From: DASYKS01 sp035995205
GTDB taxonomy: Bacteria; Acidobacteriota; Thermoanaerobaculia; Multivoradales; UBA5704
Assembly (NCBI GenBank): GCA_035995205.1
Contig: DASYKS010000011.1
Coordinates: 62,001 to 126,000, forward strand
Direction: 5' to 3'
DNA: 64,000 nucleotides
Positions within the stretch are counted from its first letter, which is position 1. Each line of letters begins with the position of its first letter. Below, piece after piece: positions 1 to 8,056 of this stretch. The translations under genes were made by a program, and so were the position numbers. Below the pieces are notes generated by a model. It was not told the DNA's origin. It saw nothing but the letters and a program-made list of their open reading frames with translations, and did no database searches.

Positions 1-1
1 G

Positions 2-1645
2 CAGGAGATCCGCGGCCACCTGGAAGCGAGCCACGGCAAGCTCTGCGCCCGCCTGACCCACATCGGCGGCCGGCTCTCGGTCTTCGAGCCGGTCGAGCCG
101 TTCGAACCGATGCGACTTTCGGCCCCGCGCCGAACGTCCTCGATTACGGCCGCCGTCGTCACCGCATGGCTGGGGATTGGCGCGGCCCACACAGCTCCCA
201 TCGAGCCCGCGGCACTGGTCGCCGCCACCCCGCGAGACGAGGCGCTCCCCAACGCCCCAGGAGAACGAGCCGCGAAGAGCGAAACCCGGTCCACCGTCGG
301 CGCGGCGATTCGCGGCAAGCTCACCCAGAAGAACGGCCTGCCGCTGTCCGACGCAGAAGTCGTTGCGCTCAATATCTTGGACGATCGCGAAACCCTGACC
401 GTTACCCGAGCCGACGGCACGTTCTCGTTCGAAAACTTGCTCACCGCGGTCTACGATGTTCTGGCGCGGGCTCCCGGGTTCGACGTCGAGCCGCAGTACA
501 ACCTCATGCTCGGACCCGGAGAAGTCCAGCAGGTCGACCTGACCGCCGCGCCCTTCGAGCCCGCCAGCTCCCTGGGGATCATCGTGCGCACGAGCACGCC
601 GCGAAAGCAGTTCGACGACAGCGACTTGGTCGTTGTGGCGGTCGTCGGACCTTCGGTCGTGGTCGAGCGCCAAGGCCAGGGCTCGCTGGCCAAGGTGGCC
701 ACGGAGCTTCGGATCGAATCGCTGCTCAAGGGGAAGTCGCCGGGGCGTAGCGTGACCTACCTCCATTCGGAGTACCTCAAGTGCGATCCGGAAGACCAGG
801 CGCCCGAGGGCTTCGCTCCCGGCACCAAGATTCTGGCGTATCTCGATGCGAGCGAGGACTCTTCCGGTCTCCGCGGAGGGCCGGCCTACGAGTCGTCGGA
901 CGTCTCGTCCGAAATTCAGCACCTCGGGACTGCCGAGCGGGCCGCTTACGTCGACAGGTTCGCAGCGCTCTCCGATCTCGAACGGACGGCCGAGCGGCGC
1001 GGCGAGCCCGACCCCGCCGAACTGATGGAATGGCTGGTCGCCTCGGCGGAGAATCCCCTGGCCCGCGGCCTGGCGACCGCTGAGGTTCGAAGTGCCTTCG
1101 AGGCGTTGCAGAATCTCGCCGCAAGCCAGAAGACGACTCCCGAGCTGGCCGCGCCAGATCTCCTGGCCACCGTCAAGGGCTTTCGCGAGGAAGGCGGCAC
1201 GGTCAAACGGAGCGATCGGCCCCTGCTGCTCGGAGCGTCTTTGACCGACCGCCAGAAACGTCGCCTGACCGCGGCGCTGCAGGAGACGGAAGGGTTGCGC
1301 GGCGTCGACCTCAACCTGTTCGAAATCGTCCGGAAGTGGGACGAGAAGGCCGCCGAGACTTGGCTCGCGCACCAGCTCCGCACGGTCGAACCCAAACCTG
1401 CTGACGAGGAATTGGTGACCTGGCAGCTGGATGACATCGCGGAGAAACTCGATGACAATGCACTGAGAGCGCTCACAGACGGTGCGCGGGATCGATACCG
1501 GGGCATCTACCAACTCTTTGGAAACGACTGCTCCAAAGCAGACGAAAAGCTCCGCGAGAAGAAACTGGCGACCTCACGCAAAGACCTCAGGCATCAGTTC
1601 GGGAAAGCGGTCGCGCACCGGCACGGTGTTCCGGTCGGCAGTTAG
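2..1645 (+). CDS. Carboxypeptidase-regulatory-like domain protein, 5' end outside window
   Basis: The frame is open from the left edge, so the true start lies upstream. An in-frame ATG at 110 would give 511 residues, but the 36 codons before it read as protein (a CARLTHIGGRLSVFEP segment) and I treat them as coding. A hydrophobic segment (ITAAVVTAWLGIGAAHTA) follows, consistent with an anchor or secretion signal. A carboxypeptidase-regulatory/CNA-B-like beta-sandwich lies about 65-150 residues after that ATG (IRGKLTQKNGLPLSDAEV, then ADGTFSFENL). The C-terminal two thirds are charged and mostly helical, and I do not recognise them. The protein is probably exported and non-enzymatic. Family call moderate, function unknown. 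Confidence 0.7.
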   Translation, partial: QEIRGHLEASHGKLCARLTHIGGRLSVFEPVEPFEPMRLSAPRRTSSITAAVVTAWLGIGAAHTAPIEPAALVAATPRDEALPNAPGERAAKSETRSTVGAAIRGKLTQKNGLPLSDAEVVALNILDDRETLTVTRADGTFSFENLLTAVYDVLARAPGFDVEPQYNLMLGPGEVQQVDLTAAPFEPASSLGIIVRTSTPRKQFDDSDLVVVAVVGPSVVVERQGQGSLAKVATELRIESLLKGKSPGRSVTYLHSEYLKCDPEDQAPEGFAPGTKILAYLDASEDSSGLRGGPAYESSDVSSEIQHLGTAERAAYVDRFAALSDLERTAERRGEPDPAELMEWLVASAENPLARGLATAEVRSAFEALQNLAASQKTTPELAAPDLLATVKGFREEGGTVKRSDRPLLLGASLTDRQKRRLTAALQETEGLRGVDLNLFEIVRKWDEKAAETWLAHQLRTVEPKPADEELVTWQLDDIAEKLDDNALRALTDGARDRYRGIYQLFGNDCSKADEKLREKKLATSRKDLRHQFGKAVAHRHGVPVGS

Positions 1646-1769
1646 GGCGCACCCCCGAGAGGTGGAGATTGTATCCACCCTCGGCGCGGGCCTGCTTGAG
1701 CGCGCTCGTTCTATGTCCTTTCATCGAGCTATCCTCCGGCCTGAGCGTCCTTGACGACCCGAGAGACCG

Positions 1770-3467
1770 GTGCCAGAAACGAACGAGAGCCCTTCCCGCC
1801 CAACAACGGTCGTGCTCCTCGTCCACGGCATCGGACCGTTCGATGCCGAGCGGTCGGAGGAGGCCGCGCGATCGGTCATTGCGCGAACGAGGCCCGAAGC
1901 CGAGGTCGTCGTTCAGAGCTTCGATTGGCGCTCGGTCGTCGGCGGTACGATTCGCCGCACTCACCTCGATCCCAACGTGATGGGAAGTTTCGGCGCCGCG
2001 TGGCATGAGCTGACGCTCGATCGGCTGCTTCCCGAATCCCAAGCGCAGGAGGCGGCCCCGGGGCTTGCCTCCGCCCTCCTTTCGCTATATCACTTCGCGG
2101 CCACGCTGTTGCCTCTCCTCCTCCTAGCCCTCCTGCTGGCCGACAGCCGCGCCTGCGCCGCGCCTCCTAAAACAGCAGGAAAGGCTACGACCGCAGCTGC
2201 CGATTCCCGCGCCGGGCGTTCGATCCCGGATCCCGAGTCCCCGTCCTTCTGGGGTCTCGCTCGCCGCGCCGCGACCCTACTGACCGCTTGCCTGATGGCC
2301 GTTGCGGCTTCGCTCCAGCTCTTTCGCCGGGGCCGATCGGCCGCGGCGCGCAGCACCGCCCTCCTCTTCCCCTGGATCTGGAGCGTTCTGCTGGCTCTGA
2401 TGGTGTTGCCTTACTTGCTCGTCCAGATGGGTCGCAGGCGAGAGCTGAGGAGACAAGGGTTGATCCTCGGAACCGCGGGCGCCTTGGGCGTCGCGTCGCT
2501 CACCCGACTTACGCGCTCAGAATCCTGGCAGATTGGCCTCGTCGCCACGGCTTTCGCCGTTCTCCTGCTCGGCGTCCTCGCCGGTCCGGCGATCGTCCGC
2601 CGCGGGTCGGGCCTGGCCATTCGGCTGCTCCAAACTCCCGTGGGGATCGGGCTCATGTTCATCGCGGATGTCGTGCGGTATCTCGGCGACGGCATCTATC
2701 GCAGTAACCTCCAAGCGCTCCTCGGCGAACGACTCCGTATCGTGCTCGACACGCGGCCAAGGGAGCTGGTGATCGCCGCACACAGCCTCGGCTCGGTGAT
2801 CGCGGCCGACGCCTTGCGAATCTTCAAGGTGCTGGTCCCAGCGGAAACGCGCGTCACGCTGCTGACCATGGGCTCGCCGCTCAAGCGTACTTTCCGCCGC
2901 TTCTTTCCCGACCGCTACCCTTCTCCCGCGGCACTGCGAGAAGTCCTCGCAGCGGACGTCGGCCCCTTTCGTTGGCTGAATGTCCACCGCCCTTTCGATC
3001 CGGTCGGAACGGAGCTCTTCGGCGGCCCGCCCGCGGATCGCACCGCCGGCAGGTTCCGCTGGACTTGGCCCTTTCAGCTCTTCATCCCGGCCCATGTCGA
3101 ATACTGGGGCGATTCCGACGTTCTGGATCAAGCGCTCGAAGGCATCGGCACGATGCCATTCTCGCCAGCACCGCCTCCGACCTCCCCTATGGCCTCACCG
3201 CTCGGTCCGTCACGGCGGTGGAGAAACTCAACCCGCCACCTCGCCGCTCAACTGCTTGCAGTGGCAGCAACCGGTACAACGGCAATATGGCTCTATCCGT
3301 TCTGCGTCGGCAGCGGCGATGGCCGGTTCGCGAGCTCTGTGATCTTGCTGCTCTCTCTCTTCCTGCTCTACCAATTTGTCTATTCGCCCTACTTGGAGAT
3401 CGCCTTCGGCTATAGCCCCGACCCAGAAACCTTTCGAAGTCCCGCCTCCGGATCTTCGGATGACTGA
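1770..3467 (+). CDS. Membrane-embedded alpha/beta hydrolase (lipase-like)
   Basis: The 565-residue protein starts at a GTG and opens with a strand plus oxyanion-type motif, LLVHGIG (about 16-22). The nucleophile elbow is AHSLGS with Ser near 339. Plausible acid and histidine are Asp near 410 (RPFDPVG) and His near 441 (PAHVEYW), so a full Ser-Asp-His triad can be proposed. Between the first strand and the elbow there are at least five hydrophobic segments (about 105-300), and two more lie at the C-terminus (about 495-545). This implies an integral-membrane hydrolase. It stands alone on the plus strand between the secreted protein and the repeat region. Substrate unknown; a lipid or ester is a guess from the topology. 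Confidence 0.72.
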   Translation: MPETNESPSRPTTVVLLVHGIGPFDAERSEEAARSVIARTRPEAEVVVQSFDWRSVVGGTIRRTHLDPNVMGSFGAAWHELTLDRLLPESQAQEAAPGLASALLSLYHFAATLLPLLLLALLLADSRACAAPPKTAGKATTAAADSRAGRSIPDPESPSFWGLARRAATLLTACLMAVAASLQLFRRGRSAAARSTALLFPWIWSVLLALMVLPYLLVQMGRRRELRRQGLILGTAGALGVASLTRLTRSESWQIGLVATAFAVLLLGVLAGPAIVRRGSGLAIRLLQTPVGIGLMFIADVVRYLGDGIYRSNLQALLGERLRIVLDTRPRELVIAAHSLGSVIAADALRIFKVLVPAETRVTLLTMGSPLKRTFRRFFPDRYPSPAALREVLAADVGPFRWLNVHRPFDPVGTELFGGPPADRTAGRFRWTWPFQLFIPAHVEYWGDSDVLDQALEGIGTMPFSPAPPPTSPMASPLGPSRRWRNSTRHLAAQLLAVAATGTTAIWLYPFCVGSGDGRFASSVILLLSLFLLYQFVYSPYLEIAFGYSPDPETFRSPASGSSDD

Positions 3468-3735
3468 CGGCTCCGCGCCCGGAGGACTTTGCGAGCGAGG
3501 AGAAGCGAGACACGCCGCGTCGGCGGATCCCGGCTTCAAGTCCTCTACCCCTCCCCGGCCCAAGCCGCCTCGCCTCCCTGTTTGGAGTGCGTCGCCTAGA
3601 CGCGCTCCTCCTCGCGCCGAAGCTCTTCGGCGGCTCCGCGGTCCGCTTCCTCTCCGTGCGTGGCCATCTGTGAGAGGGAGGATATCCGTCCCGAGCGCAG
3701 GGCTCAAACGGCACGCCCTTAGAAAGCGGCAGACC

Positions 3736-4266
3736 GGAAGGGGTGGGCGAGGTCCCGCGACCGGTGCGCAGCTTCTCGAACGTGGTGCTCGGCGCTCCGG
3801 CACCGGTGCGCCGGGCGCCGGAAGGGGTGCACGGCGTCCGGAGACTGGTGCTCAGAATGCGCGGAGTGGTGTGCAGCGTCTCAGGACCGGTGCGCAGCAT
3901 GCCGGAACTGGTGGGAGGCATCCCGGCACCACTTCGCAACATGCACGAGCCGGTGCGCAGCATCCCAGCACCGCTCTGCAGCATGCCCGAACCGGTGGGC
4001 GGCATCCCAGCACCGGTTCGCAGAGCGCAGGAAGGAGTGCACAGCACCTGGAGACCGGTGCGCAGAGCGCGCGAAGTAGTGCGCAGCGTCTGGAGACCGG
4101 TGCGTAGAGCCCGCGAAGTGGTGCGCAGCGTTTGGAGACTGGTGCGTAGAGCCCGCGAAGTGGTGCGCAGCGCCTCGGGACCGGTGCGCGGAGCCGGGAG
4201 ACTGGTGCACGGAGCCTGAAAAGCGGTGCGCGGGACCTGCCCAGCGGTGCGCGGAACGGAAAAAGC
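3736..4266. repeat. 21-bp tandem array, about 25 units in exact register
   Basis: The core GGTG(C/G) recurs at 3742, 3763, 3784, 3805, 3826, 3847, 3868, 3889, 3910, 3952, 3994, 4015, 4057, 4099, 4120, 4141, 4162, 4183, 4204, 4225 and 4246, always at multiples of 21. Degenerate copies fill the missing slots at 3931, 3973, 4036 and 4078. Adjacent units pair into a 42-bp higher-order repeat at about 4050-4180. Because 21 is divisible by three, several frames stay open and read as heptapeptide repeats. None of these frames has a clear start signal or a recognisable domain, so I annotate DNA and not a protein. Confidence 0.9.
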
Positions 4267-4359
4267 ACTCGAGGGAACCCACGAACCGCTTACGCGACGC
4301 GGCGCAGCAGGCTCGCGGATCCAAACACCGCTTCGCAGCCTCGACGCTCCTCTAGTTTT

Positions 4360-4408
4360 GGAGTGCGCCGACATGTCGGCGCTTTGATCGCGGCGACGTG
4401 TCGCCGCG
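4360..4408 (+). repeat. Dispersed double-palindrome element A, copy 1
   Basis: Two back-to-back palindromes lie behind a TGGAGTGCG lead-in: CGCCGACATGTCGGCG (4367-4382) and GCGGCGACGTGTCGCCGC (4390-4407). The same arrangement recurs at 4436-4502 and 5220-5286 (opposite orientation) and at 62770-62816. It resembles REP-type intergenic elements that fold into hairpins. Confidence 0.8.
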
Positions 4409-4435
4409 GGCCGGGCAAGCCGCCTTGATTCCAAG

Positions 4436-4502
4436 GGTCTTCGTGCTTCGAGAGCGCCGACGCGTCGGCGCTCGGAAAGCGGCGACACGTCGCCGCACTC
4501 CA
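4436..4502 (-). repeat. Dispersed double-palindrome element A, copy 2
   Basis: This 67-bp element contains the perfect palindrome CGCCGACGCGTCGGCG (4455-4470) and an 18-bp near-palindrome (4479-4496). By eye it is identical over all 67 bp to the copy at 5220-5286. It sits directly downstream of the decayed MFS 3' end, just as copy 3 sits downstream of the intact MFS gene. Confidence 0.85.
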
Positions 4503-4511
4503 AAAGGTTCT

Positions 4512-4642
4512 AGTCCTCCCCCGACGTCCGCGCCCGTTCGAGCGGGGGTGGCTTCGTCCTCATCCAGGGTGCGAGCGGCGAGACTGAAGAAGCCGAGTGA
4601 GCCGACGTAGGCGATCAAAGAGAGCGACAGGGCCACGCGGAG
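4512..4642 (-). pseudogene. Decayed 3' end of a second MFS transporter gene
   Basis: On the minus strand this stretch encodes ALSLSLIAYVGSLGFFSLAA followed by RTLDEDEAT. The last codons of the intact MFS gene (5292-6857) encode ALSLALIAYVIAMGFFLLAG followed by RTLGHDEAT. The DNA also aligns, both ahead of and across the stop region, and both copies are followed by the same 67-bp element A. Upstream of about 4642 the frame runs into a stop and similarity ends. The simplest reading is a former tandem MFS duplicate of which only about 42 codons survive. Confidence 0.75.
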
Positions 4643-4725
4643 TGTGCCTCCCCGTCAGCTCGGGCCGAGGGCGTCGCTTAAGTTGTCAATTCGACGGACG
4701 CTCAGTTCAGCGCATTTACCCCAAA

Positions 4726-5103
4726 ATGCTACAATGTTTCAATTGTTCATCGGCCTATCTGAGAATTCGCGTGGGAGTTCTTGATTCCTTCAAGACAGAT
4801 ACTCTACATCCCGTTGCAACGCTTGTGATTCCCGGGACGGTGGCCATCGCGCCGTACCTTCTGCTCGCCGTTCGAGAGAACGAGTTCGCCTTTTCCCTTT
4901 TCGTTGCGTTACCTGGGATCTTGGTCCTGAACGCCGTGAGCCGGATCGCCGCTTGGTGGGCCATCGTAGTTCTGTGCCTCGTACTTTTCACTATCGCCGT
5001 CTATCAGATTTTTGAGGCCTTCCAAAGCGCGCGGCTCCTCGCCAGGCTACGTCGTGAGCTACTTGCGGGTATCACGGTGATAGGGGGCAAACAGACCGCC
5101 TAG
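4726..5103 (+). CDS. Small orphan membrane protein
   Basis: The frame opens further upstream, but the first natural start is the ATG at 4726 (125 residues); the preceding codons do not look like protein. It has three to four hydrophobic segments: ATLVIPGTVAIAPYLLLAV, FSLFVALPGILVLNAV and AWWAIVVLCLVLFTIAVYQI. A basic amphipathic tail with RLLARLRRELL follows. Base composition is visibly less GC-rich than its neighbours. It lies between two identical copies of element A and beside the MFS remnant, so it may be an acquired insertion. No Shine-Dalgarno is obvious. I do not recognise the family. Confidence 0.55.
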   Translation: MLQCFNCSSAYLRIRVGVLDSFKTDTLHPVATLVIPGTVAIAPYLLLAVRENEFAFSLFVALPGILVLNAVSRIAAWWAIVVLCLVLFTIAVYQIFEAFQSARLLARLRRELLAGITVIGGKQTA

Positions 5104-5219
5104 AACGGCTTTAGCACACCTCGCGGGGCTTTACGACGGGAACCTCGGCGAGGACTTCGCTTGCCGCGTAGCGCGGTCGGCAGGACGGACTTCACATTCC
5201 AACGGGCTCTTTTAGGCCA

Positions 5220-5286
5220 GGTCTTCGTGCTTCGAGAGCGCCGACGCGTCGGCGCTCGGAAAGCGGCGACACGTCGCCGCACTCCA
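5220..5286 (-). repeat. Dispersed double-palindrome element A, copy 3
   Basis: This is a 67-bp copy identical to 4436-4502, placed immediately 3' of the intact MFS gene. The stem-loops could act as an mRNA 3'-end structure for the minus-strand operon. No T-tract follows, so a classical intrinsic terminator is not shown. Confidence 0.85.
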
Positions 5287-5291
5287 AGGTC

Positions 5292-6857
5292 TTAGCCTTC
5301 TCCCACCGCCCGTGCCCGTTCGAGTTGGGTTGCTTCGTCGTGGCCCAGGGTGCGGCCCGCCAAGAGGAAAAAGCCCATGGCTATGACGTAGGCGATCAGG
5401 GCGAGCGAAAGGGCGAGGCGCAGGTCTCCGGTCGCCATACTCAGGCGGCCGATGGTGTAGGGGCCCATCGCGAGACCGATCAGCGTGTTGACCAGGAGGA
5501 AGGCGGCGGAGGCCATCGCTCGCATGCGCGGGAGGACGAGATCCTGGATGGTCGAGGTGCCGGGTCCGAGCCATAACGCGGATGCGGCGTAGAGCGGTAA
5601 AGCGAGGCAGAGGGCGATCGTTTTGTTCGGGATCCAGACGACCGCGAGCGCCAGGGGGATGGTGAGAGCCGCGTTCAGCATGCCGACGTAGAGCCGCCCG
5701 CGCGGGGAGGTCCGTCGCAGGCGGTCGGCGAGCACCCCTCCCGTGGTGACCCCGATCCAACCGCCCAGCGCCGCGGCGCCGCCGACGATCAATCCCAGCT
5801 GGCCAAGATCCATGTGGTGGACGCGGGCGAAGAACGGCGCGATCCAGAAGCCGAGCCCGTAGCCGTTGAAGGAAAGGAACGCGAAGCCGAGAATCGAATA
5901 GATCATCGAGGGGGTGCGGAAGATGAGCGACGCCGCGGGCCGGTCGCGGAGCGCGAGCGATTGGCCCCACGAGACCGCGGCGTAGAGGCCGAGGGCGAGC
6001 GAGGCCCATTGCGCCGGGTTGTCGAACGCACGGGTCAGAAGGAACGCCGCACCGATCAATCCTCCCGCCGCGGCAAGGTTGGCGGCGATCATTCCGGAGG
6101 AGGCACCGAGGCGAACCAGGTTCCAGATCGTGAACGGCGGGATGACCGAGGAAAGCTCGGCCAGAAAAGCAGGGAGCGGCTTCGGTCCCACGGCGCTCAC
6201 GATGCCGTCGCTCGCGCCCCGCTTCGGCTCGCGGAGCGAGGCCGCCCAGAGCGCCAGCGGAATGCCGGGGAGGCCGACGATGAAGAACGCCGCCTGCCAG
6301 CCTTTGAGGCCGAACGGCGCGCCGCCTGCGGCGCCCCCGGGGAACGCCAGATCCCAGCGATTGACCACCAGGCCGCCGAGGAACAGGCCGAGCCCGGAGC
6401 CGATGTAGATGCCGCTCGAATAGATCGCGAGCACGGTCGCCCGCCGGGCGCGGGGAAAGTAGTCCGAAAGGAGAGAATAGGCGGCGGGCGAGGCGCTCGC
6501 CTCGCCGACTCCCACGCCGACCCGGGCGAGCGCAAGCTGAGCGAAGGAGCGGGCGAGACCGGACACCGCGGTCATCACGCTCCAGAACCCGAGACCGATC
6601 GAGATCAGCTTGCGGCGATCCCAAACGTCCGCGAGGCGCCCGAGCGGCAGGCCGAACAGGGCGTAGAACACGGCGAACGCGGTGCCGTAGAGATAGCCGA
6701 GCTGCGCGTCGGTGGCACCTAGATCGGCCTTGATCCGCTCGGCCAGGATCGACAGGATCTGGCGATCGAGAAAGTTGAAGACGTAGACCAGCACCAGCAC
6801 CGCGAGCACATAGCGGGCGTACGGGCCGCCGATCTCGTCTCTCTTGTCGTCCGCCAT
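5292..6857 (-). CDS. MFS transporter, spinster-like
   Basis: The protein has 521 residues and about 12 transmembrane segments. The N-terminus carries LVYVFNFLDRQILSILAERI, typical of spinster-like MFS carriers. The loop 2-3 signature is GRLADVWDRRKL. I chose the ATG at 6857 because AAGGAGAGG lies 8 nt upstream. A longer frame to 6905 starts inside an inverted-repeat element and is unlikely. It is the last gene of the minus-strand cluster headed by TetR, so it probably moves the substrate or product handled by the ligase and thiolase-fold enzymes. A decayed tandem paralogue lies at 4512-4642. Confidence 0.88.
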   Translation of the reverse strand: MADDKRDEIGGPYARYVLAVLVLVYVFNFLDRQILSILAERIKADLGATDAQLGYLYGTAFAVFYALFGLPLGRLADVWDRRKLISIGLGFWSVMTAVSGLARSFAQLALARVGVGVGEASASPAAYSLLSDYFPRARRATVLAIYSSGIYIGSGLGLFLGGLVVNRWDLAFPGGAAGGAPFGLKGWQAAFFIVGLPGIPLALWAASLREPKRGASDGIVSAVGPKPLPAFLAELSSVIPPFTIWNLVRLGASSGMIAANLAAAGGLIGAAFLLTRAFDNPAQWASLALGLYAAVSWGQSLALRDRPAASLIFRTPSMIYSILGFAFLSFNGYGLGFWIAPFFARVHHMDLGQLGLIVGGAAALGGWIGVTTGGVLADRLRRTSPRGRLYVGMLNAALTIPLALAVVWIPNKTIALCLALPLYAASALWLGPGTSTIQDLVLPRMRAMASAAFLLVNTLIGLAMGPYTIGRLSMATGDLRLALSLALIAYVIAMGFFLLAGRTLGHDEATQLERARAVGEG

Positions 6858-6896
6858 CGCTGCCTCTCCTTCCCGAATCGAAGCCCATCCCCACCT

Positions 6897-7015
6897 ATCT
6901 GTCATCCCGAGCGAGAGCGAGGGATCAGGGGGTCGAGCGGCCTTAAATCCCTTCGCCTAAATGGGATGTGTGCCGCCCACCCCCAGATTCCTCGCTCACG
7001 CTCGGAATGACAGAT
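6897..7015. repeat. MITE-like inverted-repeat element
   Basis: Two imperfect arms of about 35 bp face each other: 6897-6932, beginning ATCTGTCATCCCGAGCGA, and 6981-7015, ending GCTCGGAATGACAGAT. They differ at only a few positions. The 48 bp between them are unique. The element fills most of the gap between the FabH-like gene and the MFS gene. Similar TGTCATTCCGAGCG elements are scattered in many bacterial genomes. No transposase is present. Confidence 0.78.
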
Positions 7016-7045
7016 CGGGAGGCTTTCCAGAACGGGCAGGTTCCT

Positions 7046-8056
7046 TTACAGCACGAACGCCACCCCTGCCTGGTTGTAGCCGACACCCGAGCCCAGCAGG
7101 ACGACCAGGTCGCCCGCCCCGGCCTTCCCCGCTTCGAGCGCGTCGTGGAGCGCCATCGGAATACAGGCCGAGCCGGTGTAGCCCCACTTTTCCATCACCC
7201 TGTGCGCACGCTCGACGGGCAGGCCGAGATCGGCCATGACGATCTCGATCGAGGGCTTGCGCACCTGGGTGAATATCCAGAGCTTCACCTCGTCGAGCGC
7301 AAAACCTCCTTGCTCGGCGACCTTCCTCGCCAGGCGCGGCCACCCTTCGTGGTTCACCTCGGCGGGATAGCGCTCGTAGGACTTGACCATCGTGCGCCCC
7401 GCCTCGATCGCTTCCTGGGAGGCCGGCTCGACTGTGCCGCCCGCGAGGATCGCCCAGTTTCGCGCGTAGGAACCATCCGCTTGAAACGCCGCGGTGACGA
7501 AACCCGGCTCGCCGGAGGGAACCAGCACCGCCGCCCCCGCGCCGTCGCCGTAGAAGAACCGGGTCGGCTCGTCCGGCGCGGCGAGCCGCTGCATCAGATA
7601 AGCGCCGACCACCAGCACCACCCGGAGCGCCGGGTTCGAAGCGATCATGCCGGCCGCCGCGGCGAGGCCGGTCGGAAATGAAGCGCAGGCGCAGCCGACG
7701 TCGAAAGTTCCGGCGTTTTTTGCGCCCAGCTTGTGTTGCAAGACGACCGAGGTCGCCGGGGTGATGTAGTCCGGCGAGTCGGTGCCGAGCACGATCAGAT
7801 CGACGTCAGCCGGAGTCTTCCCCGCTCGGTCGAGCGCCTGGCGCGCCGCTTCGAGCGCGAGGTCCGAGGTTGCTTGATCTTCGCGGGCCCAATAGCGGCG
7901 GACAATGCCGGTCGAGGCCTGCATCTTGTCCACGTACTCGGGGGCGGCGGCCCCGAGCAGCGTCCGTAGCTCGTCGTTGCTTACCTCGCGCTCCGGCAGG
8001 TACATGCCGGTCGAGGCGATCCGGGCATAGCGCGCCGGTTGCGGAATTCGAATCAA
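7046..8056 (-). CDS. FabH-like 3-oxoacyl-ACP synthase III lacking catalytic His and Asn
   Basis: The protein has 336 residues, the usual length for ketoacyl-ACP synthase III, with the thiolase fold end to end. The nucleophile motif is FDVGCACASF with Cys124. In E. coli FabH the other two catalytic residues lie in PHQAN and HGNTS. Here the matching segments read IFTQVRKPSIEI (Thr263) and WGYTGSACIP (Tyr293), so His and Asn are absent. Canonical malonyl decarboxylation is therefore doubtful; acyl transfer, Claisen chemistry without decarboxylation, or hydrolysis may occur. The TTG start overlaps the TGA of the upstream hydrolase (TTGA), implying translational coupling. Confidence 0.87.
   Translation of the reverse strand: MIRIPQPARYARIASTGMYLPEREVSNDELRTLLGAAAPEYVDKMQASTGIVRRYWAREDQATSDLALEAARQALDRAGKTPADVDLIVLGTDSPDYITPATSVVLQHKLGAKNAGTFDVGCACASFPTGLAAAAGMIASNPALRVVLVVGAYLMQRLAAPDEPTRFFYGDGAGAAVLVPSGEPGFVTAAFQADGSYARNWAILAGGTVEPASQEAIEAGRTMVKSYERYPAEVNHEGWPRLARKVAEQGGFALDEVKLWIFTQVRKPSIEIVMADLGLPVERAHRVMEKWGYTGSACIPMALHDALEAGKAGAGDLVVLLGSGVGYNQAGVAFVL

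Noticed and set aside
3736..4266. CRISPR array
   Set aside because: Units are 21 bp with no distinct repeat/spacer division, and no cas gene is nearby.
3187..4503. 438-residue minus-strand open frame across the 21-bp array
   Set aside because: It overlaps the hydrolase gene, begins inside element A and consists mostly of heptapeptide repeats that are open in several frames alike.
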